This document shows, piece after piece, positions 42,510 to 51,506 of a stretch of DNA of 64,000 nt (its first letter is position 1; the number at the start of each line of letters is the position of its first letter). The position numbers and the translations under genes were made by a program. Below the pieces are notes generated by a model. It searched no databases and was not told the DNA's origin. It worked only from the letters and a program-made list of their open reading frames with translations. This stretch comes from Rouxiella chamberiensis (GTDB lineage Bacteria > Pseudomonadota > Gammaproteobacteria > Enterobacterales > Enterobacteriaceae), in assembly GCF_026967475.1 (NCBI RefSeq), contig NZ_CP114058.1:310001-374000 (forward strand), given 5' to 3'.

Positions 42510-43166
42510 ATGGCTTACGGGATGTCCATACGGACCGACGCGGGGCAGTTCGTTGCCTCTCCCGACGTAACCCCGCTGCTGCTGGCACAGGTTATCGACT
42601 ATGCCGTCCCCTCGGGCGGCAACGTTCAAATTCAGACCAACATTCCAAACGGGATTAACTGCATCGTTTTTCAGCGTGCAAGCGTTGCCGGATGTGGATG
42701 TTTCCTCAGCGTGGTAAACGGCTCGGTCAATAAGGTGATCAGTATTGGTAATGCGTCACCCACCGCGTCGCCGACGTTCACGGTCAGGTTTTATGTCTTT
42801 GCCAACATTGTGCTCAAGCGACCTTCCGTCGGGATCGTGTTCTATAAAAATGGCGTGTGCATTTATTCGGGCCGTAGCCTGCCGCTAAGGTTGCTTAGAG
42901 GATCCACGCAGTCAAATCCTGGCGTCCCCTGCGCTGTTGTGGGCGGATATCTGGATTATCAGTTCCAGCCCACGTCGCCAGGCAATAACTTTATCGGCGT
43001 AGACACAATTTTTGGTCTGTGCGCGAGCAATGCCGGTGTCGAGAGGGGAGCCATCATCGTCAGAAATACCTCATCCGGCATGGCGCTGTCGCCGCCGGTC
43101 ATGAGCAACTATCTGTATATCGAGACGTCCTTCTACGACGCCTATTATCAAAATTCCCTCAGCTGA
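42510..43166 (+). CDS. Tail-associated protein, function unknown
   Basis: This 218-residue protein starts MAYGMSIRTDAGQFV, with GGAG seven bases before ATG 42510. It is beta-rich, with many Cys (eight), and ends in YIETSFYDAYYQ. Proteins with this start occur after J in lambda-like prophages of enterobacteria; their role is unknown to me. A surface or receptor-modifying role would fit its variable late position. Confidence 0.65.
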   Translation: MAYGMSIRTDAGQFVASPDVTPLLLAQVIDYAVPSGGNVQIQTNIPNGINCIVFQRASVAGCGCFLSVVNGSVNKVISIGNASPTASPTFTVRFYVFANIVLKRPSVGIVFYKNGVCIYSGRSLPLRLLRGSTQSNPGVPCAVVGGYLDYQFQPTSPGNNFIGVDTIFGLCASNAGVERGAIIVRNTSSGMALSPPVMSNYLYIETSFYDAYYQNSLS

Positions 43167-43288
43167 AACGTATATTCAAAACCCTCTATCAGTTTTGCGG
43201 CGCATGACTGATGCACACCTATTTTTGATTAAAAACTTTTTAGAATCAAAATCATCCAATTCTGGATAATAAAACCACGGAGATTTTT

Positions 43289-44172
43289 ATGGCTGGCAAC
43301 TGGTATAAAACCGGCACGGCAAAAGTAACGAAGGGCAGCGCGGTCGTCACCGGTACAGGCACTGCATGGGCCGACAACAAACAGGGCATTGGCCCAGGGC
43401 AAATGTTTTTGGTACCTGGTTCCGGCACCGTGCTGATGTTCGAAATCCTGAGCGTTGACAGCAATACGCAGCTGACGCTGGCGAGCACATTTACCGGCAC
43501 CACGGCCACGGCGGCGGCCTACGCCATCCCGTCCTTTTATGTCGATTCGGTGCCGGACTTTGCCCGACGCCTCGCCGCGCAGCTGAGTTACTACCAAAGC
43601 CAGATGGACGGCTGGCAGCAAATCATGACCGGCACCGGCACCATTGCTCTGACCGCGCCGGACGGGACCACGGTTAACCTCAGCAGTTTTGCCAAGCTAA
43701 CCGCAGACATGGCCTCGAAAGCGGCAAAGGGGGTCAATTCTGATATTACCCAGATTACGGGTTTAACCACCATGCTTGCCGTTAGTCAGGGGGGACGGGA
43801 GCAAACACCGAGTCCTTGGCGCGAACGAAATTGGGCGTGGGCTACTTTAACGGATTGGCCAACCCCGGTGCGGGGGTCGTCAGGTTCCTGCGCTATGACG
43901 ACTCGGGGTTGATGATCATTACGCGACGATTTTTGGTGTCGGCGGCGGCTACCTCTTCCACAGGGTGGAGTTACAGCTGGCAGTCAGAACTGAGTGTGGG
44001 CTTTACGACATATCCAGCGCTATCGGTTTCAGGTTCGGGTGCCAACTCGGCCGACTGGCGTGTAGGAACTGAAGGTGAGGGAGGAGGCGGGTGCTCCGGT
44101 TTTATCAGAAATAATAACGCCGCAACCATTTCAGTCTGGGTCACGGTAATAGCAATCGGGATAAAGGCATAA
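43289..44172 (+). CDS. Tail fibre protein, apparent frameshift at 43789-43794
   Basis: This is a fibre of about 294 residues. The N-terminus (MAGNWYKTGTAKVTKGSAVVTGTGTAW) is the usual tail-attachment domain of enterobacterial side fibres, with a coiled middle. One G added at the G6 run 43789-43794 gives the standard motif QGGTGANTESLARTKLG and a glycine-rich receptor-binding end. The end is short, so the fibre is small. The chaperone-like gene follows after one base. Confidence 0.75.
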
Positions 44173-44173
44173 C

Positions 44174-44458
44174 ATGAGCGATCAATTGGACATAAACGAA
44201 CAGCCGGAAACCGTTTTTGACTCCGGTGACATCCCCATCAATGATGATGCGATCATCACCTCGATTAATTTTGAGGATTCTTCGAAAATGCGCATTGAGC
44301 TGGCGATGAGTCGGATACAGCAATATTCCGCTATGGCCGTAGTGGATCCGACATTTAAAGCCAAATACGATGCCTGGGTAGGGTACTACAACAGCATCAA
44401 GGACCTCAGTGCGACGAGCAATTATGAAGAACTTTACGGCATTCAACTCCCCGAGTAA
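44174..44458 (+). CDS. Probable tail fibre assembly protein
   Basis: This is a 94-residue acidic protein. Its C-terminal pattern KAKYDAWVGYYNSIKDL resembles the end of tail fibre assembly chaperones (the W.....Y segment). It lies one base after the fibre gene, the usual place for such a chaperone. The N-terminal part is short, so it may be a reduced form. Confidence 0.6.
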   Translation: MSDQLDINEQPETVFDSGDIPINDDAIITSINFEDSSKMRIELAMSRIQQYSAMAVVDPTFKAKYDAWVGYYNSIKDLSATSNYEELYGIQLPE

Positions 44459-44502
44459 TTGATTACCCCTCAGCGCTTTTCATTAATGCCCGAACATGAT
44501 TA

Positions 44503-44522
44503 TACTGTATGCATAACCAGTA
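44503..44522 (+). promoter_or_regulatory. LexA box (SOS operator)
   Basis: TACTGTATGCATAACCAGTA has the required CTG-N10-CAG with flanking TA. It lies 17 bp upstream of the next start codon (44540) and should repress the following two genes until DNA damage. Confidence 0.8.
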
Positions 44523-44539
44523 TAAGTGAGGGCAATCCC

Positions 44540-44779
44540 ATGCCACGTTATAGCGATAAAGTCGGCGCATTCATTGCGGCCGAGCAGGTGCATCCTGGCG
44601 GCCGCCGGACCGTTAAAACACAGGACTTCGTTAAGGAGTTGGAAAAAGTAAACTGGCACTTTTCATTAAGCGAGGCCAATGAATGGATCCGGCTCTACGT
44701 TACCGGCTACCGCGATATCTCGACACAGGAGGGTGAAGACAAAACCTACCAGTGTTACAACCCCTATGGAGGTTTTTGA
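44540..44779 (+). CDS. LexA-controlled small protein, function unknown
   Basis: This 79-residue protein begins MPRYSDKVGAFIAAEQVHPGG. ATG 44540 is used; an earlier frame from 44459 would run through the LexA box. GGCAATCCC is a weak ribosome binding site. The pair with the S24-like gene behind it recurs, as I recall, in enterobacterial prophages and is SOS-controlled. No enzyme motif is seen. Confidence 0.7.
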   Translation: MPRYSDKVGAFIAAEQVHPGGRRTVKTQDFVKELEKVNWHFSLSEANEWIRLYVTGYRDISTQEGEDKTYQCYNPYGGF

Positions 44780-44780
44780 T

Positions 44781-45173
44781 ATGGCATTCCCATCTCCGGC
44801 AGCAGATTACGCAGAAGGAAGGGTCACGCCGAACGTGGCCTGCAAATGGAAAGACAGCCCAGCGCAGTTTTTGGTACACGCGAATGATGCCAGCTGGCGT
44901 GCCGGTATCAAAAAGGACGCCGTGCTGGTGGTCAATAAAGCCCGTAAGCCGGTAGACGGCAGCCTGGTGATTGTTGACCATGAGGGAGAGTTTGAGGTCA
45001 AGCGCCTCAAAACCGGTTCCGTGATGCGCCTTGAATCATTGGACAATCCCGAGGAGGTTCGACTTATCAGCAGTGGCGATCTGGAGGGGAGCGAAACTAT
45101 CGTGTGGGGCGTGGTGACGCATATCATCAACGATGCCTGTACTGAAGAGTTTGATGATTGCCCGCTTATCTAA
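44781..45173 (+). CDS. UmuD/HumD-like S24-family protein, active site doubtful
   Basis: This 130-residue protein starts MAFPSPAADYAEGRV, the conserved start of UmuD-like proteins (FPSPAADY). The S24 fold is shown by AGIKKDAVLVVNKARKPVDGSLVIVDHEGEFEVKRL, where the Lys of VKRL is the general base. The nucleophile region reads NDASWRAGI in place of GDSM, so self-cleavage is doubtful. UmuD-like proteins act with DNA polymerase V subunits or in SOS control. A good ribosome binding site, GGAGG, lies at 44770-44774. It is the second gene behind the LexA box. Confidence 0.7.
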   Translation: MAFPSPAADYAEGRVTPNVACKWKDSPAQFLVHANDASWRAGIKKDAVLVVNKARKPVDGSLVIVDHEGEFEVKRLKTGSVMRLESLDNPEEVRLISSGDLEGSETIVWGVVTHIINDACTEEFDDCPLI

Positions 45174-45186
45174 CATCGCTTATAAA

Positions 45187-45206
45187 ATGCCCACGTAAGT
45201 GGGCAT
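45187..45206. terminator. Bidirectional hairpin between converging genes
   Basis: ATGCCCAC-GTAA-GTGGGCAT between the rightward S24-like gene and the leftward AriR-like gene. A/T-rich flanks on both sides; the U tract is weak. Confidence 0.6.
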
Positions 45207-45224
45207 GATATTTACATCTATATT

Positions 45225-45554
45225 TTAAGCATCGTCTGGTGTAGCAGAGACTACGGCTTGCAATGCATCTCTCAAAAGATCTTTTTGAGTCATACTGTCA
45301 GAAAACTCAAGTAGCAAAATGATTTGCAAGATAATATCTTTATTTGTAATAAAGCCACGTGCGAGTATAAGTTCATAAGCTATTGAACCTATGACCTCTT
45401 GTATACTACTGAAAATTCTTTCAAAGTGCATAGGACCCTTATCAAGCTTGATAGAATCCTTAGTCGATGAAACTTCATTAAAACCTGAATCGCTGAAAAG
45501 ATAATCCTGAGATAAAAGCTCAGCATCAGAAGGCTTAGTGGTTCTTTTTGCCAT
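45225..45554 (-). CDS. ariR: AriR/YmgB-like biofilm and acid-resistance regulator
   Basis: This 109-residue protein has a C-terminal half matching YmgB/AriR: ITNKDIILQIILLLEFSD, then LLRDALQAVV and a final ATPDDA (E. coli has NNKNIILSLIHSLE and YTADDM). AriR is a small helical protein that acts on the RcsCDB pathway to reduce biofilm and increase acid resistance. ATG 45554 (MAKRTTKPSD) is used because the earlier frame lies in the upstream gene. It overlaps the YmgA-like gene by 20 bases, as the E. coli genes form an operon. The N-terminal 40 residues are extra compared with E. coli. Confidence 0.7.
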   Translation of the reverse strand: MAKRTTKPSDAELLSQDYLFSDSGFNEVSSTKDSIKLDKGPMHFERIFSSIQEVIGSIAYELILARGFITNKDIILQIILLLEFSDSMTQKDLLRDALQAVVSATPDDA

Positions 45555-45831
45555 TTGATAGTCCTTCAATGGAAAAATGCTGGAGTACATTGCCCGCATC
45601 ACGAACAGAATAGTTCGTACTATTTGCGGAGGTGTTAATGGAGGTGTTTAGAGCAGAGATTGTTCTTTCGCAGGCTCGTTTAACGAGTGCGCTTTCTGAA
45701 TCATCTGCCATCTTCTTAAGTTGTTCCATCAACTCACTAACTGTCACAGGCTTACCAGATTTCAGTAACGTTAAAACTGCATCCCCTATGAGAGTATCGT
45801 TCAAACTGGAGTCGTTTTCATCAATTCTCAT
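45535..45831 (-). CDS. ymgA: YmgA-like connector protein
   Basis: This 98-residue protein has the pattern TLIGDAVLTLLKSGKPVTVSELMEQLKKM and ends with NGKKNH. This resembles E. coli YmgA (GQAVLQILR, LQTLIKQLLVM, FNGKKINRIH). YmgA and AriR signal to the Rcs phosphorelay. ATG 45831 (MRIDENDSS) is preferred to a longer frame. Both genes are leftward, opposite to the late phage genes, so they can be expressed in the lysogen: a lysogenic-conversion candidate at the phage end. Confidence 0.6.
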   Translation of the reverse strand: MRIDENDSSLNDTLIGDAVLTLLKSGKPVTVSELMEQLKKMADDSESALVKRACERTISALNTSINTSANSTNYSVRDAGNVLQHFSIEGLSNGKKNH

Positions 45832-46332
45832 AAATGAAGCTCTTTTTACTAGCATTAAAATTCATCAATTCATTAGCCTCAAATCGCAGCAGACATAAAC
45901 CACGGCCAAAACTTAAAAATGATGTCCATTCATAATTGTCGCAAAACCCACAAGTTCATGCTCCATCGAACCTGACCACTTAACTGTCGTCGTATCAGGG
46001 TAAAGCGGGCGATTATGATACACAAAACTTATACATAGAACACCTTTTGTATAAGTTTTTTATGAATAGTTTCTTGAATGGGAATTGCAATAATTGTTTT
46101 AACAAATTTGGAATGTTAGCCGGAGTTTAGTTCTCGGGATGTTGTAGGTTGTTTTTGTCCTAACCATGATGTGCCGATGAACTTGAAAATTTGCTATGAA
46201 ATGGGACTTGAAAGGAGAATGTAAAATTAATTTGATTAATTTTAAGTTGTGTACAGAAGGGGGTACATAAGTAAAGTGGATTGTCGTTTTTTTGCTAGTA
46301 AATACAGGTGCTTATCTATTTTTTTAACTTAG
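45832..46332. other. Non-coding right end of the prophage
   Basis: This 500-bp AT-rich stretch has no gene. It should carry the promoter of the ymgA-ariR-like pair and the right arm of the attachment site (GTGTACAGA at 46249-46257). A long inverted repeat at 46024-46059 is listed separately. Confidence 0.5.
46024..46059. repeat. Perfect 12-bp inverted repeat near attR
   Basis: AAAACTTATACA (46024-46035) and TGTATAAGTTTT (46048-46059) flank a 12-base centre, with T residues after it. It could be a terminator facing the host or a binding site. Confidence 0.6.
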
Positions 46333-46351
46333 TCCGTTTAACTAAGGAGAC
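46333..46351. repeat. attR core of the prophage
   Basis: Identical over 19 bp to the tRNA-Arg 5' end at 7607-7625. It marks the host-prophage junction. Confidence 0.9.
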
Positions 46352-46693
46352 GCTTTTTTGCACTAAAATGGTGAGTTCGTTGCGGGGGTATCCTAGCGTA
46401 AATGCTCATGTTTTTACAACCCTTACGTCGTCTTTCTTGATGCGCAAGCCAGAGATTCATAACCTTTTGAAAGAATAGAGTCGGCATGCGTCACAATGCA
46501 CCTCGCCACGTTTAACAGAAGAATGGCAAAGCATTGAGTGAGGGGGCAAACCTTTCTAGTCGTGGTCATCGACTCCTGTCTGATTTCACGCCGTTTAGGA
46601 AACAGAATCGCGTTCACATCAAGGGATCCTTTCACATGGTTCGGGTTCGGCAACTGCTATGCTTAACTAGGGTGCCTAAAGCAGGAAAGATCT
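46352..46693. other. Host intergenic region between attR and yedK
   Basis: Besides the orphan tRNA promoter I see no supported gene. A minus-strand frame at 46423-46653 (76 codons) has no ribosome binding site and is not annotated. Confidence 0.5.
46390..46419 (-). promoter_or_regulatory. Orphaned native promoter of tRNA-Arg
   Basis: On the minus strand TTGTAA (46419-46414) and TAGGAT (46395-46390), 18 bp apart, point into attR. Before insertion this lay directly upstream of the tRNA gene; now it drives only the 19-bp tRNA stub and phage sequence. Confidence 0.6.
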
Positions 46694-47374
46694 ATGTGTG
46701 GCCGTTTTACGCAGTATGAAAGTCGAGACAACTATTTCGACGCGCTCGGGCTGACTCCCGACGATATTCTCTTTGATCCAGAACCTATCGGGCGCTATAA
46801 CGTGGCTCCAGGCACTTCTGTGCTTTTGCTTCATCGACTTGATGGCGACTTTCACCTTGAGCCCGTTCATTGGGGATATGGGCCCGAATGGTGGCATAAA
46901 GCGCCATTGATTAATGCCCGCAGCGAAACGGCGGCTACCGGTCGCATGTTTAAACCCCTTTGGCGCACAGGGCGCGCTGTCGTGCCTGCCAATGGTTGGT
47001 TTGAGTGGAAACGCGACGGAGAGGCCAAACAACCTTACTTTATTCACCACAAGAGTGCGGTGCCACTATTTTTTGCAGCGATGGGTCATGCCCCTTTTGA
47101 CAGAGATAATCCGGCTCAGGGTTTTGTCATTGTAACTGCCGCAAGTGACAGGGGACTCGTGGATATTCACGATAGAATGCCACTGGCGCTTGAACCCAAA
47201 GCCGCAATCGAGTGGATTAACCCTGAAAATACCCCTGAACAGTCTGAAGAGATAGTTAAAGAGGGCGCAGTAAAACTGGATAAATTTGCCTGGCATCCGG
47301 TAACAAAAAAAGTGGGGAATATCCGCAATAAAGGCCGTGACCTCATTGAAGAGATTGATGATGCCGAGGTGTAA
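46694..47374 (+). CDS. yedK: YedK/HMCES-type SRAP protein (abasic-site shield)
   Basis: This 226-residue protein forms a DNA-protein cross-link with abasic sites in single-stranded DNA. The key residues are all present: Cys2 (exposed after Met removal), Asn74 in NARSE, Glu104 in GWFEWKR and His159 in DIHDRMP, each within one residue of the E. coli YedK numbering. AGGAAAG precedes the ATG. It is a host gene lying 340 bp from the prophage end. Confidence 0.93.
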   Translation: MCGRFTQYESRDNYFDALGLTPDDILFDPEPIGRYNVAPGTSVLLLHRLDGDFHLEPVHWGYGPEWWHKAPLINARSETAATGRMFKPLWRTGRAVVPANGWFEWKRDGEAKQPYFIHHKSAVPLFFAAMGHAPFDRDNPAQGFVIVTAASDRGLVDIHDRMPLALEPKAAIEWINPENTPEQSEEIVKEGAVKLDKFAWHPVTKKVGNIRNKGRDLIEEIDDAEV

Positions 47375-47443
47375 AGTATCGGCATTATCTTTAGCACGAC
47401 TGTACAGTATATTATCCATCAAAATTGACGGGTGTTAAATTCT

Positions 47444-47847
47444 TTATGTACTCTGCATTTCATTTTTAAGTGGTGCATTTAAAATATCCCTGATATTCAC
47501 CAATGCATTGCGTACTGCCGCGCCTCCCGCATAAAACAGTAATTGCAAAACTGTCTCAATAATCTCTTCACGACGCGCACCTGCATTCAAGGCCGCCTGA
47601 GTATGTGCACGCAATTGAGGAACGGTATGCCCCATAGTTACGCAGGAAGCAATGACGACCAATTCACGGGTTTTGGCATCTAGGCCGGGTCGCGCAAGAA
47701 TTCCCCCATTGCCCATTCAATCGATATATCCGTAAAGTCAGGACATATATCTGCCATATCTTTTCGTAAATCTTCTCCAGCACCATTGCCATATAGTTCA
47801 TCAAAGAGTGCCATCCCGCGTCTACGAAGCTCTGGGTTAATATTCAT
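47444..47847 (-). CDS. Carboxymuconolactone decarboxylase-family protein, apparent frameshift
   Basis: The reconstructed protein is about 135 residues: MNINPELRRRGMALFDELYG, then EWAMGG, LDAKTRELVVIASCVTMG and LRAHTQAALNAGARREEIIETVLQ, the CMD/AhpD-like pattern. One C added to the C5 run 47703-47707 (plus strand) joins the two parts. It lacks the redox CxxC of AhpD, so it is of the decarboxylase type with unknown substrate. It is transcribed away from a LysR regulator, probably its activator. Confidence 0.8.
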
Positions 47848-47946
47848 GTTAATGTCCACTGTTAAGAAAAAATCTATTAAAGCCTACTAACACTTTTTGA
47901 TAAACAGCGATATATTTTAATCTTTAACAAGTTTAACTTGGTAATC

Positions 47947-48858
47947 ATGAATAAACTGGACAGTATGGCAGTATTTGCCCGTGTAGTGGAGCGGGGTAGT
48001 TTTAGCGCGGTTGCCGAAGAAATGAGGCTAAGCGGAACAATGATAGGGCTACACATAAAAGCGCTGGAAGAACACCTTGGCGTTCGTCTTTTAAACAGAA
48101 CGACTCGCCGTCAGAGTCTGACCGATTTTGGACATGAGTATTATCAAAATTGCCGTCGAATTTTAGCAGATATTGAAGATGCCGAATCAGCTGCACTAAC
48201 TTTGCACCAGAGTCCACGTGGAAAACTGAGAGTAGCCTGCCCCGTGTCATTTGGGGCTCATGCGCTTTCGCCCGCTTCTTCTAAATTTCTTATCACCTGG
48301 CCAGACATGAAATTAGATTTAGTGCTCAGTGATAAAGCGATGGATATGGCTGAAGAAGGCATTGACGTCATGATAAAAGTTGGTGAGTTGGAGCATGTTA
48401 ATTCGTTGGTTGCTCGCCCTTTGGCGCCTTATCGCTCGGTTATCTGTGCTTCGCCTGCTTATATCAAAGAAGCGGGTCAACCTGTAACCCCCGATGAATT
48501 AACCCATCATCGTTGTCTAGGATTCGCACACCCTATAGCCGGGAGTGAATGGACATTGCAACGAAAAGGTAAACTCATCCAGATACCGGTAAATATTATT
48601 ATGTCTGTGAATAGTGGTGAAGCATTACGAAATGCAGCATTAAATGGGCTGGGGATTATCATGCAACCAGAAATTCTTCTGGCAGAAGATTTGCGTAAAG
48701 GCAAACTAATACCTCTGTTTTCCGATTATCCACCGGTGGCAAAGCCTGTGCATATTTTGACCTTTGCGGATCGTCAGCAACTGCCAAAAATTCGTCTTTA
48801 CGTTGATTTTCTAATACAACATTTCAAGGAGACGCTTTGCTGGACGAGTTGGGTATAG
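47947..48858 (+). CDS. LysR-family transcription regulator
   Basis: This 303-residue regulator has an N-terminal helix-turn-helix (MNKLDSMAVFARVVERGSFSAVAEEMRLSGTMIGLHIKALE) and a substrate-binding domain of the CrgA type. ATG 47947 is used; an upstream in-frame start adds three residues. It diverges from the CMD-family gene across about 100 bp, the usual LysR-target layout, so it probably controls that gene. The ligand is unknown. Confidence 0.88.
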   Translation: MNKLDSMAVFARVVERGSFSAVAEEMRLSGTMIGLHIKALEEHLGVRLLNRTTRRQSLTDFGHEYYQNCRRILADIEDAESAALTLHQSPRGKLRVACPVSFGAHALSPASSKFLITWPDMKLDLVLSDKAMDMAEEGIDVMIKVGELEHVNSLVARPLAPYRSVICASPAYIKEAGQPVTPDELTHHRCLGFAHPIAGSEWTLQRKGKLIQIPVNIIMSVNSGEALRNAALNGLGIIMQPEILLAEDLRKGKLIPLFSDYPPVAKPVHILTFADRQQLPKIRLYVDFLIQHFKETLCWTSWV

Positions 48859-49415
48859 GGCCTTGAGCAAGGCGTTAGTAATATCTTTATGTTCATGTTT
48901 GTCATGTCAAGCAGATAATTAATAGGACTCTATAAACTTTAAGCAATTCTGATTGGGTGGAGTTTAGTCGTTGATAACTTAATAATGAAACATAGGGCAT
49001 TAGCTGTCATTACTGCCCTGTTTTTGAGTGCAAGCTTCTATTTCAAGGCATTTAACAATACGGTTAGAATTATCAATAGCAGAGAAATCACTTGCATGAG
49101 TTATAAGAATTGTCTATGCCTGTGAGATTACGAGGTTTTTAACCATCATTTAACAGCTTGATTCTGTTTTTTTCTCCGTTAGTCGCCGCATGATAAAAAT
49201 TCATTGTTCAAATAAGAAATGCTTTTTCTCGACTACCTTCTGATGCCATTATTTTTACCTCTTTCAAAGGCTCTGGTAACGGGTGCCACCCCTATAAAAA
49301 TTTTGGGCAGTTTTTGTTTACAGTGAGAGCACCGTTGTTTTGCTAACTAAGCCCCCTTAAAAGTCCCTTTGCGAATCGCCAATATCGCCAACTTTCGCCA
49401 AAAAAAGAGGTGTGA
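48859..49415. other. Intergenic region, no supported gene
   Basis: Spans 557 bp. One short frame (48985-49125, 46 codons) has a signal-peptide-like start but no ribosome binding site. No clear terminator, repeat or RNA gene is seen. Confidence 0.4.
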
Positions 49416-50501
49416 TTAATCCACGGCTTTCGGATTGTCATCTTTTTTATCGGACAGTGTGGCCCGTACGTGTGGAAGGCTCTGCGGATAATTTTGCTGG
49501 ATGAACTCAATCATTTTTTCCCGCACGTGGCAGCGTAAATCCCAGGCTATAGGGGAGTTCTGTGCAGTCATCAACAATCTGATCGTCATGGTTTTATCAG
49601 TTGTATCGGTAACCTGAAGCACTTGTGTCTGCTGATCCCAAAGCCTTGTTTCGCTGAGTATTTTTTCAAAATGCTTGCGTAGTGGATCGAGGGGCATGGA
49701 ATAATCGACGTAAAGAAACACGGAGCCCAATATTTGTGCGTTATTACGCGTCCAGTTCTGGAAGGCATTTTCCGTAAAGTATGTGATGGGCAGGACGAGT
49801 CGGCGCAGGTCCCAGATACGTACAACAACATACGTGAGGTTTATCTCCTCTATCCAGCCCCACTCATTTTCAACCACCACGGCATCGTCGATTTTTATGG
49901 GTTGAGTAAAGGCTATCTGAATTCCGGCAAACAGGTTGACGAGGGATTTCTGAAGGGCAAAACCTATTATTATTCCAGCAACCCCGGCACCGGCAAGAAT
50001 GGTCGTGCCGAATTTACGCACACCAGGGAAATTGAGCAAGATTAAGGTAAGGCAGAATGCCACGAGTAAGACGATTGCGACCTTTTTGACATAGATAATT
50101 TGGGTGCGAATTTTACGGGCGCGAAGATTATTGGAAAGATTGATGTCGTAGCGTATGAAAAGCATATCCTGTGCAACATTAATCAATCTAATGAGAATGG
50201 AGCAAAATGACAATATGATGAAAATATTGACGGTGGTGGTAATAAAAGCCAGAGAATCTGGGTGTAGATTAATATAGTTGACCCCTACATTAATCAACAG
50301 TAAGGGGATGAACAGGAACATCGACCCGCGAAGATGCTTTTCAAGTGATTTAAAGAGCTTTCGATCACGATTCTGCCAGTAGCGAACGAATCTGAGAAGA
50401 ATAAATCGAGCCAGGAATCCCAGTGCGAATGAGAGTGTGACGAGCAATACCGCAGGCACCCATAATGGAGCACCAGATAACTCACCGAAAATCATGGGCA
50501 T
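49416..50501 (-). CDS. MscS-family mechanosensitive channel
   Basis: This 361-residue inner-membrane protein has about four hydrophobic segments in the N-terminal half. The MscS pore helix and beta domain follow: TTILAGAGVAGIIIGFALQKSLVNLFAGIQIAFTQPIKIDDAVVV. The C-terminal part has the usual alpha/beta fold. It should open under membrane tension and release osmolytes. It stands alone, leftward. Confidence 0.88.
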   Translation of the reverse strand: MPMIFGELSGAPLWVPAVLLVTLSFALGFLARFILLRFVRYWQNRDRKLFKSLEKHLRGSMFLFIPLLLINVGVNYINLHPDSLAFITTTVNIFIILSFCSILIRLINVAQDMLFIRYDINLSNNLRARKIRTQIIYVKKVAIVLLVAFCLTLILLNFPGVRKFGTTILAGAGVAGIIIGFALQKSLVNLFAGIQIAFTQPIKIDDAVVVENEWGWIEEINLTYVVVRIWDLRRLVLPITYFTENAFQNWTRNNAQILGSVFLYVDYSMPLDPLRKHFEKILSETRLWDQQTQVLQVTDTTDKTMTIRLLMTAQNSPIAWDLRCHVREKMIEFIQQNYPQSLPHVRATLSDKKDDNPKAVD

Positions 50502-50661
50502 TCTTTTCCCTTGTATCCAGCCAATAACCTTGGGCTATCAGCGCATGAATGAAATTTCAGTAACCTTTATCTTCCCGGTTAGCTGCAACTTGAATAGTCA
50601 ACCTACATGATTGGAAAAGTAGTCCACTGACTCTGTGCCACTTTTCACCTCACCGTATCGG

Positions 50662-51399
50662 TTAAAGACTCACGTGATGGCTGGTAAGAATATTATTAAC
50701 ATAGCGGTGAATCATTAACGCGGGGGCATTCTCTGCCGGTGGAACATGTTCTGTGCCGAACCATAAAGGATTGGCCGGGCAGACTGAGCCACAGATATAA
50801 GCCGGGATACGGGCAAATACACTCGCTACGGGTCGATGCACATGCCCCGACGATATGGCCAGCACTTTGGCGCGTGTGTGCCTAATCAACTCTTCCAACT
50901 GGCCCAACCCTCTGCACATTGTTTCATCCAGCGTCGGTATGCCGGTTGCAAATACGTGATGATGCAAAAACACCAGCGACGGAGAATGATGTCCCTCTTT
51001 AAGTTGTCTATCGAGCCAGGTTAAATGGTTCGTCACAGAGCCATACTCTTCTGCATCAATTTTGGTATCCAGACCTATTAATCGTAGACCATCCAAATCG
51101 TAGAGAAAGTGAAGGGCATTGTTTGACGCATCCTGCACCCATCGATTCTTACCCCATTCAGCAAGCATTGCATGGCGGTCGTCTGAATTACCCGGAAGCA
51201 TAAGTGAAGGATAAGACTGATGATTCAGCCGACTGGCAATCTGTCGGTAACCTTCCTGCCACTGCCCGTCTATCAAATCACCGGTTAATACCAGGACGTC
51301 CGGTGACATGTGTTCAAGCCACGTCAGTACATGTTCGAAGCGGAGCAGATGATCATTCTGGGGCGAAGCGTGAATATCTGACACCTGCGCTATCAGCAT
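50662..51399 (-). CDS. Calcineurin-like metallophosphoesterase (CpdA-like)
   Basis: This 245-residue phosphodiesterase has all metal motifs: SDIH (Asp, His), TGDLID, GNSDDR, the His of FLHHHVF, and SGHVH. The layout and length fit class III cyclic nucleotide phosphodiesterases, but the substrate cannot be told. GGAGG lies six bases before the ATG of MLIAQVSDIH; the longer frame is not used. Confidence 0.85.
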   Translation of the reverse strand: MLIAQVSDIHASPQNDHLLRFEHVLTWLEHMSPDVLVLTGDLIDGQWQEGYRQIASRLNHQSYPSLMLPGNSDDRHAMLAEWGKNRWVQDASNNALHFLYDLDGLRLIGLDTKIDAEEYGSVTNHLTWLDRQLKEGHHSPSLVFLHHHVFATGIPTLDETMCRGLGQLEELIRHTRAKVLAISSGHVHRPVASVFARIPAYICGSVCPANPLWFGTEHVPPAENAPALMIHRYVNNILTSHHVSL

Positions 51400-51506
51400 A
51401 AAGCCCTCCAAGAATTATTAAGAACAAGGCAGGCCAGAAATTCACTCGGACTTCCTTTAGCATTCAGGTTATCCGCCATGCTCAAATAGCGATTAAACGA
51501 CTAAGC

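Larger units (their letters stand above)
7607..46351. mobile_element. Complete HK97/lambda-type prophage inserted in tRNA-Arg
   Basis: A perfect 19-bp direct repeat, TCCGTTTAACTAAGGAGAC, lies at 7607-7625 (inside the tRNA) and 46333-46351. The unit between is 38.7 kb and holds integrase, excisionase, repressor, replication, lysis, packaging, HK97-type head and siphovirus tail genes in the usual order. All essential modules are present, so apart from suspected sequencing indels the prophage could be active. Confidence 0.93.

Noticed and set aside
46423..46653. Minus-strand frame of 76 codons between attR and yedK
   Set aside because: No ribosome binding site or clear promoter; composition is unremarkable, so evidence is too thin.
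48985..49125. 46-codon frame with a signal-peptide-like start
   Set aside because: No ribosome binding site and AT-rich context; short frames of this kind are expected by chance.
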